A stretch of DNA of 64,000 nt from Gemmatimonadaceae bacterium (GTDB lineage Bacteria > Gemmatimonadota > Gemmatimonadetes > Gemmatimonadales > Gemmatimonadaceae). How positions within the stretch are numbered: the first letter of the stretch is position 1; each line of letters begins with the position of its first letter. Under the pieces are notes generated by a model, which searched no databases, had not been told where the DNA came from, and was given only the letters and a program-made list of their open reading frames with translations. The stretch is taken from the NCBI GenBank assembly GCA_013813715.1, contig JACCRF010000178.1:1-64000 (forward strand). The letters run 5' to 3'. This document shows, piece by piece, positions 54,136 through 64,000 of this stretch. Made by a program: the position numbers and the translations under genes.

Positions 54136-54921
54136 ATGCCCGAACTACCTGAAGTCGAGCAGGCCATGCACCGCCTGCGAAACGCGATCGAAGGCAAGAC
54201 GATCGCGACAGCAACCGCGCTGCATCCCTCCTTTGTGCGACAGCTTCCCGCCGCCAGCACGCGACGATTGCGGCAGCAGAAAATCGAGAAAGTGGAACGG
54301 CGTGGCAAGCATCAGCTGATCCACCTCAGCAACGGCTCAATTCTCCACGCGCACTTCCGGATGAACGGCGACTGGCTGGTGACACGTGCGGGAGATCCGG
54401 TGGACAGATTCACGCGCGCCTTTGTCGACTTTACCGACGGAACGCGCATCGAGCTGCAGGATTCACGCGCGCTCTCGGCTCTGTCGCTCCACGCCGCCGG
54501 CACCGATCCACTCCCTAAGCTTGGCATCGAAGCAAACGACGATGCGCTGGATGCCCAGTACCTGCAGGCAAAGCTGAAAGCACGCCGAGGCCCCATCAAG
54601 CCCGCGCTGATGGATCAGGCAGTGATCGCCGGACTCGGCAACATCTATGCGGCCGAATCGCTCTGGCACGCCAGGATCAGCCCGAAGGCCGTCGCGGCGT
54701 CGGTTTCCCGGACGAGACTGGAGCGACTGATCGAGGGAATACGACGAGTACTCGATCCAGATCATCGTCCGCCCGGTCGCTACACCGAGCGCGAGGGACG
54801 GGATCGATTCGAGGTCTACGACCGCCAGGGCATGCCATGCTCGCGCTGCGGAACGTCCATCAGGCGTATCCCGCAAGCGGGAAGGTCCACCTACTACTGT
54901 CCAAGGTGCCAGCGATCATGA
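54136..54921 (+). CDS. mutM: formamidopyrimidine-DNA glycosylase (Fpg/Nei)
   Basis: MPELPEVEQAMHRLRNAIEGKTI...LIHLSNGSILHAHFRMNGDW...C-terminal zinc finger CSRCGTSIRRIPQAGRSTYYCPRCQ. Confidence 0.93.
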   Translation: MPELPEVEQAMHRLRNAIEGKTIATATALHPSFVRQLPAASTRRLRQQKIEKVERRGKHQLIHLSNGSILHAHFRMNGDWLVTRAGDPVDRFTRAFVDFTDGTRIELQDSRALSALSLHAAGTDPLPKLGIEANDDALDAQYLQAKLKARRGPIKPALMDQAVIAGLGNIYAAESLWHARISPKAVAASVSRTRLERLIEGIRRVLDPDHRPPGRYTEREGRDRFEVYDRQGMPCSRCGTSIRRIPQAGRSTYYCPRCQRS

Positions 54922-55033
54922 CGAGAGAGGTGATGACTTGTTGGCCGCGACTGGCCCCGGAATCGCCGAAACCGGGACGACTGTTGGGGGCACGGTGCCT
55001 CCGTGGCCAACGCAACGACAATCCGCGGATGCT

Positions 55034-56203
55034 CTAGTCCAGCGCTTGTAGCAAAGCGCCCTTGATGTACCCGGTCTCGGGAATGGTAAGAATTTCCGGA
55101 TGATCCACCGGTTGCCCCCGGATCTCCCGGATGGCGATGCGCCGCCCGGTGTCGGCCGCGGCCGCCTGCAGCATCTCGAGGAATAGCGCCTTCGTCAGAT
55201 GGAAGCTGCAACTCGCGGTGAACAGCATTCCACCCGGCGCGAGAAGGCGCATCGCACGCATGTTGATGTCCTTGTAACCGCGCAGCGCGGACGCAACGGA
55301 GCTGCGCGTTTTGGCGAAGGCCGGCGGATCCAGGACGATGGTGTCGAACGCGGCACCGTCCTCCTCGGCCTTTGTCTTGAGGAAATCGAAAGCGTCCATC
55401 TGAACAAACTCGATGCTGTCGATCCCATTTATGGCGGCAATGTGACGGGCTCGTTCGAGCGCCTTCGCGGACGAGTCGAGAGCGATGACCATGTCCGCAT
55501 TGCGCGTGAGGTGCATCGCGAACGCGCCGTGATAACTGAAGCAGTCGAGCGCCCGGCCGCGCGCGATGTCGCCGGCGAGCCGACGGTTTTCCCGCTGGTC
55601 GAGAAACGCCCCCGTTTTCTGACCAGTCCATGGCGCGGCAAGATAGCGGATGCCGTGCTCGTCAACCTCGATCTCGGTCGGAACCTCGCCATGCAGTAGA
55701 ACCGTCTCGCGCGCCAGTCCCTCCTTGCCGCGCAGCATGGCATCGTTGCGCGCGAGAATCCCGTCGGCTCGTGTAGCGCTCAGCACCGCTTCGACGATCT
55801 CCGCGCGGAATGCCTCGAGCCCGGCGCTCATCAGTTGCACCACGGCCCATCGGTCGTACCTATCGACGACGAGCGACGGACACCCGTCTGCCTCCCCATG
55901 AACCACCCGGTATGCGTTGGTGACAGTATCGAGACCCACCCTCCGCGACGCAGCCAGCGAGATTCTCTCGTGCCACCATTCGGCGTCGATCGTCGCGTCA
56001 ACATCCACCTCGATGAGCCTGAGCGAGATCTCCGACAGCGGACTCCACAGCGCCCAGCCAATCGGCCGATTTCTGTTGTCGCGTACCAGCACCGCCCCGG
56101 CATCGCATTCCGGGCGCTCGGTGACATCGCTTCTATAGATCCAGGGATGGCCCGCCTGCCAACGCCGGAGACCTTTTGCCGTGACCGTCGCAGTGTTTCG
56201 CAT
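55034..56203 (-). CDS. rlmI: class I SAM-dependent rRNA methyltransferase (RlmI-like)
   Basis: GLRRWQAGHPWIYRSDV...LDQRENRRLAGDIARGRALDCFSYHGAFAMHL...DTIVLDPPAFAKTRSSVASALRGYKDINMRAMRLLAPGG. Confidence 0.9.
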   Translation of the reverse strand: MRNTATVTAKGLRRWQAGHPWIYRSDVTERPECDAGAVLVRDNRNRPIGWALWSPLSEISLRLIEVDVDATIDAEWWHERISLAASRRVGLDTVTNAYRVVHGEADGCPSLVVDRYDRWAVVQLMSAGLEAFRAEIVEAVLSATRADGILARNDAMLRGKEGLARETVLLHGEVPTEIEVDEHGIRYLAAPWTGQKTGAFLDQRENRRLAGDIARGRALDCFSYHGAFAMHLTRNADMVIALDSSAKALERARHIAAINGIDSIEFVQMDAFDFLKTKAEEDGAAFDTIVLDPPAFAKTRSSVASALRGYKDINMRAMRLLAPGGMLFTASCSFHLTKALFLEMLQAAAADTGRRIAIREIRGQPVDHPEILTIPETGYIKGALLQALD

Positions 56204-56248
56204 TCGGTGAATGTAACGCGCGTGAGCTGCTCCTTTGCCCCGATCCGA

Positions 56249-56285
56249 GAAGGCCGGAACGCAGGGAACGGAGGGAAACACAGCG
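56249..56285. repeat. family B-like copy B4
   Basis: GAAGGCCGGAACGCAGGGAACGGAGGGAAACACAGCGAG. Confidence 0.4.
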
Positions 56286-56371
56286 AGTCCAGGAATCGCT
56301 CATATTCGGTCGGCGGTCTCTCGGGCACGGCCTCTTTTGACCTCTTAGCGGCGACATGTACGGTTCTTGCC

Positions 56372-57172
56372 ATGCAACAGGACATGCTGCGACTCGTTCC
56401 TTTCCTGCTCGGTGCGGTCGGCGGAGCGTTCTTTCTCCGGGAGCGGCGGTTGAGGCTTGGCGCTGAGCGCCTTGGAGGGGCTACGCTGGAGACGCTTCTC
56501 GAGGCGATTGCCGCGAACGATCCCGGCACCGGCGCTCATGTCCGCCGCGTCGCGGACTATTCGCTACTCCTTGCCGAGGCCGCCGACCTCGACGCTCACA
56601 CCCAGCGCAGCATCGAGCGCGTCGCGTTGTTTCACGACATCGGCAAGCTCGACAGCGCGATCACGGATATCATCGACGACGCCCGCGGTCTGACCCCGGA
56701 CGAGCGTCGCGCGATCATGCGACATCCGCGAATGGGAGCGGAAGTGCTGAGCCCGTTGGCGCAATTCTACCCCGACCTTCCCGAGGGCGTGCTTTCTCAC
56801 CACGAGCGATGGGACGGAACCGGGTACCCGCGCCATCTCAAGGGGAAACGGATTCCGATCTCCGCTCGCGTGGTCGCCATTGCGGACAGCTTCGATGCGA
56901 TCACGCACGCGCGCGCCTACAGCCACGCGCGCACGCTCAAGACCGCGGTCGAAAAGATCGCTGCCGGCCGCGGCGGCCAGTTCGATCCCGAGCTCACCGA
57001 TCTCTTTCTGAGCCCGCCAGTGCTGGAATCGGTGGCAAAATCGATGAGGGAATCGCACACGCGACACAGTGGCCCGCAGCGGAGGCGGCCTGCCGGGTCA
57101 AAGGCCGCAGCACCGGATATCACATTCCGCTGGCGGACCGCAACGCACGGGCGGCTTCCTTCGGGTCGGTAG
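56372..57172 (+). CDS. HD-GYP/HD-domain phosphohydrolase
   Basis: ETLLEAIAANDPGTGAHVRRVADYSLLLAEAADL...VALFHDIGKLD...HPRMGAEVLSPL...LSHHERWDGTGYPRHLKG..IPISARVVAIADSFDAIT. Confidence 0.93.
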   Translation: MQQDMLRLVPFLLGAVGGAFFLRERRLRLGAERLGGATLETLLEAIAANDPGTGAHVRRVADYSLLLAEAADLDAHTQRSIERVALFHDIGKLDSAITDIIDDARGLTPDERRAIMRHPRMGAEVLSPLAQFYPDLPEGVLSHHERWDGTGYPRHLKGKRIPISARVVAIADSFDAITHARAYSHARTLKTAVEKIAAGRGGQFDPELTDLFLSPPVLESVAKSMRESHTRHSGPQRRRPAGSKAAAPDITFRWRTATHGRLPSGR

Positions 57173-57734
57173 CGCCGAAAATGGGGCTGATGGCGGCTAT
57201 TCCGGCGCCGCCGGCATCGATCACCAGACGCGCCACGTCCATCGTTATGCCACCGATGCCGACTGCAGGCAATCCAGTAGCGGTGGCCAGACGCGAGAAT
57301 TCCCTGACTCCGATCGCGACTCCGGCGTCATCCTTCGACACCGTGGCGAAGACCGGCCCGATTCCGACGTAATCCGCCCCCACCGCGTATGGCACCTCGG
57401 CGTCGCAGCCCACCGATGCACCGATAAAGAAGCCCGGCGGCGCAATCAGCCGCACGTTGCTCACTGGCATGTCGTCGGCACCGAGGTGGACGCCCGCCGC
57501 ACCCGCTGCGATGGCGACGTCCGCACGGTCGTTAACGATCACCGGTACGGCGACTGCGCGCACGAGCTCGCGCGCCACTCCCACGAGGTCGCGGGCCGAG
57601 ACATCTTTCAGCCGGAGCTGCACGCAGGTCGCGCCGCCCTCTACCGCTGCAGACGCGCGCGCGACGAGCCCAGCCTGACCGTCACGCACGTTATCGGTGA
57701 TCGCGATCAGGCGCAGAATGCGGACGTCAATCAC
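57120..57734 (-). CDS. thiE: thiamine-phosphate synthase
   Basis: AVEGGATCVQLRLKDVSARDLV...VIVNDRADVAIAAGAAGVHLGADDMP...YVGIGPVFAT. Confidence 0.9.
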   Translation of the reverse strand: MIDVRILRLIAITDNVRDGQAGLVARASAAVEGGATCVQLRLKDVSARDLVGVARELVRAVAVPVIVNDRADVAIAAGAAGVHLGADDMPVSNVRLIAPPGFFIGASVGCDAEVPYAVGADYVGIGPVFATVSKDDAGVAIGVREFSRLATATGLPAVGIGGITMDVARLVIDAGGAGIAAISPIFGATDPKEAARALRSASGM

Positions 57735-57749
57735 GCGGGTCGGCTGAGC

Positions 57750-58121
57750 ATGGAGAAAAGATTGTGCGGCCTTCGCGGCGCGACAACCGTCGATGCCGAT
57801 TCACCGGACTTGATCGCCGACGCAACCCGCGAGCTCCTCTCCGAGCTGATCAGACTCAACGGGCTGGAGCCCGATGACGTGATCAGCGCTATCTTCACCG
57901 TGACGCCCGACCTGACTAGTGAGTTTCCCGCTCGTGCAGCGCGCGGCATCGGGTGGGACGACACCTCGCTGTTGTGCACCGTCGAGATTCCGGTGCCCGG
58001 AGCGCTCAGCCGCTGCATCAGGGTACTCATCCACGCCAACAGCGCTCGCGAGCGCACCGCTCTGCGCCATGCCTACCTGCGCGCGGCGCGTTCGCTCCGT
58101 CCGGATATCGTCACCGATTAG
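57750..58121 (+). CDS. aroH: chorismate mutase, AroH type
   Basis: LCGLRGATTVDADSPDLIADATRELLSELIRLNGLEPDDVISAIFTVTPDLTSEFPARAARGIGW. Confidence 0.92.
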   Translation: MEKRLCGLRGATTVDADSPDLIADATRELLSELIRLNGLEPDDVISAIFTVTPDLTSEFPARAARGIGWDDTSLLCTVEIPVPGALSRCIRVLIHANSARERTALRHAYLRAARSLRPDIVTD

Positions 58122-59058
58122 CGCGCGCGGCCCGCACTGCGATCTCGTGCTCGGCGAGCGTTGTCCGGAATTCGTGATGACCGTCGGGATACGCTACGAA
58201 GTAGAGCCACGGAACGTCGGCGGGGTACAACGCGGCGATGAGACTCGCCGCACCGGGTGACGCAATGGGGCCCGGCGGGAGACCAGGAGATCGGTACGTG
58301 TTGTACGGCGAATTCACTTCCAGATCCTTAAGGAACACGCGCGCAGAATGCCTGCCGAGGGCGTATTGCACCGTCGGGTCGGCCTGGAGGAGCATGCGAG
58401 CGCGCAGCCGGTTCAGATACACGCCCGATATCACCGGGCGCTCCTCGGCCTTCTTCGCTTCGCGCTCGATAATCGACGCGAGTGTAACCACCTCATGCCG
58501 GTTGAGTGCGAGCTGTGACAGGCGTGTTGTCCACTCCCGCTTCCATTCTCGCTCGAAACGTTTCACCATTTCGATCACCGCTTGCCGCGCTGTAGTCCCC
58601 TCCGGAAATGCATAGGTGTCAGGAAACAGATAGCCTTCGAGCGTCGGCGTCGGTATTCCAAGTCGCGCAATGAGTGCAGTGTCGCGCACCGCCGCCTTGA
58701 CCGAATCTGCTGGAACGCGAAGCGCGCCCGCGAGTTGCGGCACGATCTGGAGCAGAGTGAAACCTTCGGGGATCGTGACGGTGTTGACGAGACCGCGGCC
58801 GCCGTTCAGCGCGCTGACGATGTCTGGCCACGGCGTGCCACGCTTCAGGAGATAAGTGCCGGGCTTGATGTTGCGGTCGTCGCGCGTCACCCGACCGTAT
58901 AGCCGAAAGAGCTGAGGTGAGCTGACGAGACCAGCCTTGCTCAGCGAGTCGGCTGCCGTCGAGAAGCTCGCGCCTTTGGGAATTATCACCCGAATAGGCG
59001 CCCCGTGCGGCGAGCTTGAGCATCCGAGCACAGCAGCCCCAAGCAAGGCGAAAATCAT
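58111..59058 (-). CDS. mltG: endolytic transglycosylase MltG
   Basis: GYLFPDTYAFPEGTTARQAVIEMV...VTLASIIEREAKKAEERPVISGVYLNRLRARMLLQADPTVQYALG...YRSPGLPPGPIASPG; lipobox start MIFALLGAAVLGCSSS. Confidence 0.92.
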   Translation of the reverse strand: MIFALLGAAVLGCSSSPHGAPIRVIIPKGASFSTAADSLSKAGLVSSPQLFRLYGRVTRDDRNIKPGTYLLKRGTPWPDIVSALNGGRGLVNTVTIPEGFTLLQIVPQLAGALRVPADSVKAAVRDTALIARLGIPTPTLEGYLFPDTYAFPEGTTARQAVIEMVKRFEREWKREWTTRLSQLALNRHEVVTLASIIEREAKKAEERPVISGVYLNRLRARMLLQADPTVQYALGRHSARVFLKDLEVNSPYNTYRSPGLPPGPIASPGAASLIAALYPADVPWLYFVAYPDGHHEFRTTLAEHEIAVRAARANR

Positions 59059-59060
59059 GG

Positions 59061-59142
59061 GGTAACCGGTCACGCGCAGCGCTCAACGGGTGCCCGGCAA
59101 CAGGTACCTGGCACCGGGTAGCCGGTACCGGCCACCCGTTCA
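59061..59142. repeat. family A copy A5 (between mltG and ruvX)
   Basis: GGTAACCGGTCAC...CAACGGGTGCCCGGCAACAGGTACCTGGCACCGGGTAGCCGGTACCGGCCACCCGTTCA; ruvX stop lies in its end. Confidence 0.65.
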
Positions 59143-59568
59143 GTCGTCGACATTCAGCGCGTGCTGAAGAAGCAGCGCCGCCGCCATCGAATCGACGTCT
59201 CCCTTGCGGCCGCGGGTAGACCCGCCCATCTCGCGAACCGCCCTCAGTACCGCCGCCGTCGTGTACCGCTCATCCGCGAATCTCACCGGCAGGCCTGTAC
59301 GCTTCTCCAGCTCGGCGCCTACCCGGCGGATTTCGCTCGTCCACGCCGTCTCCTCTCCATTCCCGTCGAGCGGGAGCCCGATGACGAAACCGCGCGCCGC
59401 GGCCGATTCCGCTCGCCTGATGATCTCGGCGATTGGCGCTCGCTTGCCGGCGCGCCGGGCGATGACGCCGGCCGGCGTGGCGATCATGCCGAGCGGATCG
59501 CTCAACGCGAGGCCGATGCGCTTCTCGCCGTAATCCACGCCGAGGTAGCGCGCGAGCGACGGCCTCAC
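59140..59568 (-). CDS. ruvX: Holliday junction resolvase-like RuvX/YqgF
   Basis: [25 protein letters not shown]...[12 protein letters not shown]...[12 protein letters not shown]. Confidence 0.92.
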   Translation of the reverse strand: MRPSLARYLGVDYGEKRIGLALSDPLGMIATPAGVIARRAGKRAPIAEIIRRAESAAARGFVIGLPLDGNGEETAWTSEIRRVGAELEKRTGLPVRFADERYTTAAVLRAVREMGGSTRGRKGDVDSMAAALLLQHALNVDD

Positions 59569-60824
59569 GAGCCGCCCTGCGCCATCTGCTGAAAGAACTC
59601 GGCGTTGTTCTTCGACTTCTTCATCTGCCGGAGAAGAAACTCGACCGCCTCGGTCTCCGGCATGTCTGCAAGGAAGTTGCGCAGCAGAAACACCCGATTG
59701 ATCTCTTCCTGTGTGAGCAGGAGCTCTTCTTTGCGCGTTCCCGATTTGAGAATGTCCACCGCCGGAAAGACGCGCCGATCGGCGATTTTCCGGTCTAGCA
59801 CCAGCTCCATGTTGCCGGTTCCCTTGAACTCCTCGAAGATCACGTCATCCATGCGTGAGCCGGTTTCCGTGAGAGCGGTTGCGATGATGGTGAGTGAGCC
59901 GCCGCCGTCGATCTTCCGGGCGCTGCCGAAGAACCGCTTGGGTTTGTGAAGCCCGGCCGCGTCGACACCACCGGAAAGAATCTTGCCTGTCTGGGGAGCG
60001 ACGGCGTTGTGCGCGCGGGCAAATCGGGTAAGCGAATCGAGCAGGATCACGACGTCCATTCCGGTCTCGACGAGGCGCTTAGCCTTCTCCAGCACCATGT
60101 CCGCAACCTGTACGTGCCGCGTGGGTCCCTCGTCGAACGTCGAGCTGATAACCTCTGCTTTCTTCGCGCTCCTGATCATCTCCGTCACTTCCTCGGGGCG
60201 CTCGTCGATCAGGAGGATGATCGTCCTGACCTCGGGGTGATTCTCCGCGATCGAGTTGGCGATTTTCTCGAGGAGGATTGTCTTTCCGGCGCGCGGCGGC
60301 GAGACGATGATCCCGCGCTGCCCCTTGCCGATCGGCGCGAAGATATCCACCACACGCATCGACAGATCGCCGTCGCTCGACTCGAGGCGCAGCCGCGTGT
60401 CAGGATAGCGGGGCCGCAAGTTGTCGAACGGCACTCGAGACTTCGCGGCCTCGGGGTCCTGCTCGTTGACGCTCTCGACCTTGAGGAGCGCCAGATAGCG
60501 CTCCCACGGTTTCGGCGGGCGGACCTGACCTCGGATGAGATCGCCGGTGAGCAGCCCGAACCGCTTGATTTGCGACGGCGAGACGTAGATGTCGTCGGGG
60601 CCGGCGAGATAGCTGTAATCCTGGCTGCGCAGAAACCCGTACCCCTCGGGCAGGACCTCGAGAACTCCCTCGCCGTGAAGAGCGATGTTCGTGTCGAGCA
60701 GGTTTTGCTCGATGCGGAAGATCAGCTCCGGCTTGCTCACCACGGTGGCGTCGGAAATCTTTAGGCCGTCCGCCATGTCCTGAAGCTCGGCGACGGATTT
60801 GCGCTTTAACTCTGCGATGTCCAC
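59565..60824 (-). CDS. rho: transcription termination factor Rho
   Basis: [45 protein letters not shown]...[29 protein letters not shown]. Confidence 0.97.
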   Translation of the reverse strand: MDIAELKRKSVAELQDMADGLKISDATVVSKPELIFRIEQNLLDTNIALHGEGVLEVLPEGYGFLRSQDYSYLAGPDDIYVSPSQIKRFGLLTGDLIRGQVRPPKPWERYLALLKVESVNEQDPEAAKSRVPFDNLRPRYPDTRLRLESSDGDLSMRVVDIFAPIGKGQRGIIVSPPRAGKTILLEKIANSIAENHPEVRTIILLIDERPEEVTEMIRSAKKAEVISSTFDEGPTRHVQVADMVLEKAKRLVETGMDVVILLDSLTRFARAHNAVAPQTGKILSGGVDAAGLHKPKRFFGSARKIDGGGSLTIIATALTETGSRMDDVIFEEFKGTGNMELVLDRKIADRRVFPAVDILKSGTRKEELLLTQEEINRVFLLRNFLADMPETEAVEFLLRQMKKSKNNAEFFQQMAQGGS

Positions 60825-61303
60825 TTGTGACGCGGGGTTGTGCTGGAGCGGCGGGATCTTCGAGCGAGCCGCACTCGAGGAGTGATGGGATTCTGCGGTG
60901 GGACGGCGTGAGCCGGTATCAGGCGAAGCTAACGGCGGCAGGGAAACGCGGCAAGACAGGCGCGCAGAAAGGTAATTCGTCTGTTTCGAGAACGGTTCAA
61001 CCTAGAAAGACACAGGCAAGAGGAGACAGAAGCATGGGATGTCGAGTTTCGAGTTAGTTACAGCTGCGATCCGATCATGGCGTGTGCATGTCGGGCCTGC
61101 GCCCGATTTAACGGTGAGGCACGAGTTGGACGCACAAAGCGCGAGTCAGCGGCTTTTGAAGACCCTGGCCTCTCGCCATAGGACAGGATGATACTCCTCC
61201 ACCGGCGAGGCCACGGATTGACGGAAGTTTTTCGTTCTAGAAACTCGCTGACTATGCTTCTGGCGTCTCTCACCTGTGTATTTCCTGGTTGATCTTTGTG
61301 CTT

Positions 61304-62254
61304 TCAGGGCGACAGGAATCGCAGCGGCTTCCGCTTGATCTCGCGAATGAGTGAGTCGAGCTGTATCCGCGCGCGCGCGAGCTCGAGCGTCAGTGACGAA
61401 TCGCCGCGAGCGCGTGCCATGGTGCCGCCCGTCGTGGAAAAGAGAGCGCGGAGCGAATCGATCCCGGCGCCGATGCGTTCGGCAGTCTGAAGCAAGGTGG
61501 AGTCGCTGCGGAACCTCCCGACGTTGCCGCTGCCCGTCGAAAGCAGCAGCGCGATCGAGTCCGTTGCTGCCATCAGACTTGCGAGTCTGGCCCCGAAGTT
61601 CCCGCGCATCGCGAGGCCTGTTGTTCCGCTCCCTCTCATGGCCTTGTCCATAAGTCCCGACGCGGTGGATGCGGCGGTCGTCGCCCGTGGCAGCCCGCTT
61701 CGGGCGAACGCGCCGATGGTATTTGTCTGAGCCGACAGGAGCGCTATGAGTTTCCTGCTGGTATCGGCCAATGCGGTCAGCCGCGGGGCGAGCGAGTCGA
61801 CACGCGCCGCGAGTTCCACCACCGGCCCATACGAGCTCGTCACCAGCGTGTCGCCGCTTCTCACGGCCGGCGATTCGGACGTGCCTGAGCTCAGATACAC
61901 CACCGGACTGCCGATGAGATTACCGCCTGGCCGGATGTCGGCGCGCGAATTCGTCCGGATCAGCGCAAGACGGTCGGCCAGAATCTCGGTCTCGATGGCC
62001 AGGCGCTGCGATGTGTCGGTGCTCGCTACCCGGAAGTGTATCTGTTTCACGAGGCCCACCTTTTCTCCGGACAGCCACACTTCGGTGCCCCCGAGAACGC
62101 CAGTCGCGCGGTCAGTCAGGATGTACAGGGTGCCAGTGTCGCCGTGCAACGCGCCAACGCGCGCGAAGATGAGAGTTCCGAGCGCGATCGTGACGAGAAT
62201 CGCCAGTCCGATGGTTCCCGTCTTGAGCTCGTTCCAGCCGACTGTGCGCGCCAT
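61304..62254 (-). CDS. MCE/MlaD-family protein
   Basis: LYILTDRATGVLGGTEVWLSGEKVGLVKQIHF...SRADIRPGGNLIGSPVVYLSSG. Confidence 0.85.
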   Translation of the reverse strand: MARTVGWNELKTGTIGLAILVTIALGTLIFARVGALHGDTGTLYILTDRATGVLGGTEVWLSGEKVGLVKQIHFRVASTDTSQRLAIETEILADRLALIRTNSRADIRPGGNLIGSPVVYLSSGTSESPAVRSGDTLVTSSYGPVVELAARVDSLAPRLTALADTSRKLIALLSAQTNTIGAFARSGLPRATTAASTASGLMDKAMRGSGTTGLAMRGNFGARLASLMAATDSIALLLSTGSGNVGRFRSDSTLLQTAERIGAGIDSLRALFSTTGGTMARARGDSSLTLELARARIQLDSLIREIKRKPLRFLSP

Positions 62255-62604
62255 GACGCGAAATTACGCAGCCGTTGCATGCCGGGGCAATGTCGCGACA
62301 CTCCTGCGCGCCGGGTTACTCTTGGAGGCGATGCCGACAACGGCGACGCGAGACACCGACAACAGGCGCCACCAGGATCCTGAGTGCCAACTTCAGGTTG
62401 TCGCACAGAAGCCAGCGGTCTGGCATCCGGCTTCGCCAGCTTCGGGCGCCCCGCTACGACGGGAAAGGAATAACGACATAGTGGGTAGCCGCCAGCCGGG
62501 TCAGCGTTCGGCTTCGAGCCTTTGCATCGAAATTCCACTCAAATCCGCGATAAACCTTTTTTCGCATCGACCGCGACCACCCATTTCTCAGGCACACGAA
62601 CCGA

Positions 62605-64000
62605 TGCCGTTATTAAAGCCGATACTGACTGCCGCGTTTCTCCTGATCTGCACCACTGCCACCAACCGGGCACGAGCGCAGACTACTCCGCGCGCCGACT
62701 CGATGATCGCGCGAATCCGCGCCGAAGGCACGGATCGGTCGCAACTCTATCGCATTTCTCAGGTCCTCTCCGATTCCATCGGTCCCCGCCTGAGCGGCAC
62801 TCCGGGCCTGAAGGCCGGTAACGACTGGCTTGTATCCCAGTACAGATCGTGGGGGATTCCGGCGCGCCTCGAGCGATTCGGCACCTGGCGCGGCTGGAAG
62901 CGCGGCGTCTCGCACGCGGACCTGATTTCTCCGCGCGTCCGATCGCTCGAAGCGACGTTGCTCGCGTGGAGTCCCGGTACCAGCGGCGCGCGGGTGGAGG
63001 GTCCGGTGGTGATTCTGGCGGACGCCGCGGACAGCGCGGCGTTCATGCGATGGCTTCCGGCGGTGAAGGGCCGGATCGTACTGATGTCGGCCGCCTCCAC
63101 TTCGTGCCGGCCGGACGCCGACCTCGCTACACACGCGCGGCCGGCAACCCTGGCGGCGATGCGCGAGCAGCGCGCCGCGACTACGGCGGCGTGGAATGCG
63201 CGCGTCGCGCGCACGGGCTCCACCACCCGCACCCTCCCGCGTGCACTGGAGCGCGCCGGAGCCGTAGGAATTCTCACCAATACCTGGGCCGGCGGGTGGG
63301 GAAGCGACCGGATCTTCCGCGGCCGGGCCAATGGCATCCCGACATTCGATGTGAGCTGCGAAGACTATGGGCTTCTCTATCGCCTGGCGGAGAACAATCA
63401 GGGCCCGATCGTTCGTCTCCGTGCCGATGCTTCATGGCAGGGAACCGTGCCGATGTTCAACGCCGTCGCCGAGATTCGCGGCGCGGAGAAGCCGGAGGAG
63501 TATGTATTTCTCTCCGCGCATTTCGATACCTGGGAAGGCGCGTCGGGAAGCACGGACAACGGCACCGGTACGGCGATCATGCTCGAGGCGATGCGGATCC
63601 TGCGTACAGTCTATCCGAATCCCAGGCGCACAATCATCGCCGGACATTGGAGCGGGGAAGAGCAGGGGCTGATCGGATCGCGCGCATTTTCGGAGGACCA
63701 TCCGGAAGTCGTGAGCGGGCTTCACGCGCTCTTCAATCAGGACAATGGAACAGGCCGGATCGAGTCCATCTCGTCGCTCGGCCTGCCAGACGCGGGGGCT
63801 CACCTCGAGCGATGGATGGCGTCTGTGCCTTTGGACTTCAAGAGCGGCATCACCCTGCAGGTTCCGGGAACGCCGAGTAGCGGGGGTACCGATCACGCGG
63901 CGTTCGTTTGTCACGGCGCCCCGGCTTTCGACCTCGAGTCGGTGAACTGGAGCTACAACAATTACACCTGGCACACGAATCGGGACACGTTCGACAAGAT
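62605..64000 (+). CDS. M28-family metallopeptidase (truncated by window end)
   Basis: MPLLKPILTAAFLLICTTATNRARAQ...YVFLSAHFDTWEGASGSTDNGTGTAIMLEAMRIL...IIAGHWSGEEQGLIGS; not in ORF track because it has no stop in the window. Confidence 0.9.

Noticed and set aside
1-64000. CRISPR array
   Set aside because: Repeats found are tandem VNTRs or dispersed short elements; no regularly spaced direct repeats with unique spacers and no cas genes.

Overview
This is a GC-rich bacterial chromosomal window. Gene content (TolB/TPR Ser/Thr kinase, DUF2911, HAF-repeat, DUF4397 and MCE proteins, PorX-like PglZ regulator) suggests Gemmatimonadota or a relative; that assignment is inference only. About 50 coding regions are recognisable. 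(1) 0-11 kb is an accessory/decay zone. It holds a mosaic of IS110, IS91 and ISNCY-like transposase fragments, an integron attC-like structure behind a lipocalin-like gene, a truncated ParDE module, a TolB/TPR Ser/Thr kinase whose N-lobe is replaced by an IS91 transposase fragment, two identical 42-bp hairpin-bearing direct repeats about 2.7 kb apart, and a frameshifted VapBC. (2) 11-33 kb is mostly housekeeping: ruvA-ruvC-yebC, a PorX-like gene heading an envelope cluster (MsbA-like ABC, four glycosyltransferase-type genes, LpxL-like acyltransferase), tyrS, PBP1A and ilvE. (3) 33-39.5 kb is a second decay zone: frameshifted amidohydrolase, BlaI with a decayed BlaR1/M56, and a zf-UBP::DUF5996 chimera. 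(4) 39.5-64 kb holds an NtrY/NtrX-like operon with an Omp85 barrel, a NYN/OST-HTH protein with a 9-bp VNTR, mpg, kbl-tdh, a histone H1-like Lys/Ala/Arg-rich gene, a translationally coupled zinc metallopeptidase + ATP-grasp ligase pair, mutM, rlmI, HD-GYP, thiE, aroH, mltG, ruvX, rho, MCE/MlaD and an M28 peptidase running off the end. The strongest hunt candidates are: a dispersed short-repeat family built on GGTACC/GGTGCC/ACCCGTT words that abuts or contains stop codons and has also entered the ntrX-like CDS as an in-frame linker; the 42-bp hairpin repeats with IS91 remnants; the metallopeptidase/ATP-grasp pair; and the PorX-headed envelope cluster. No CRISPR array, rRNA or convincing tRNA was seen. 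All family calls come from reading the sequence; no database search was run.
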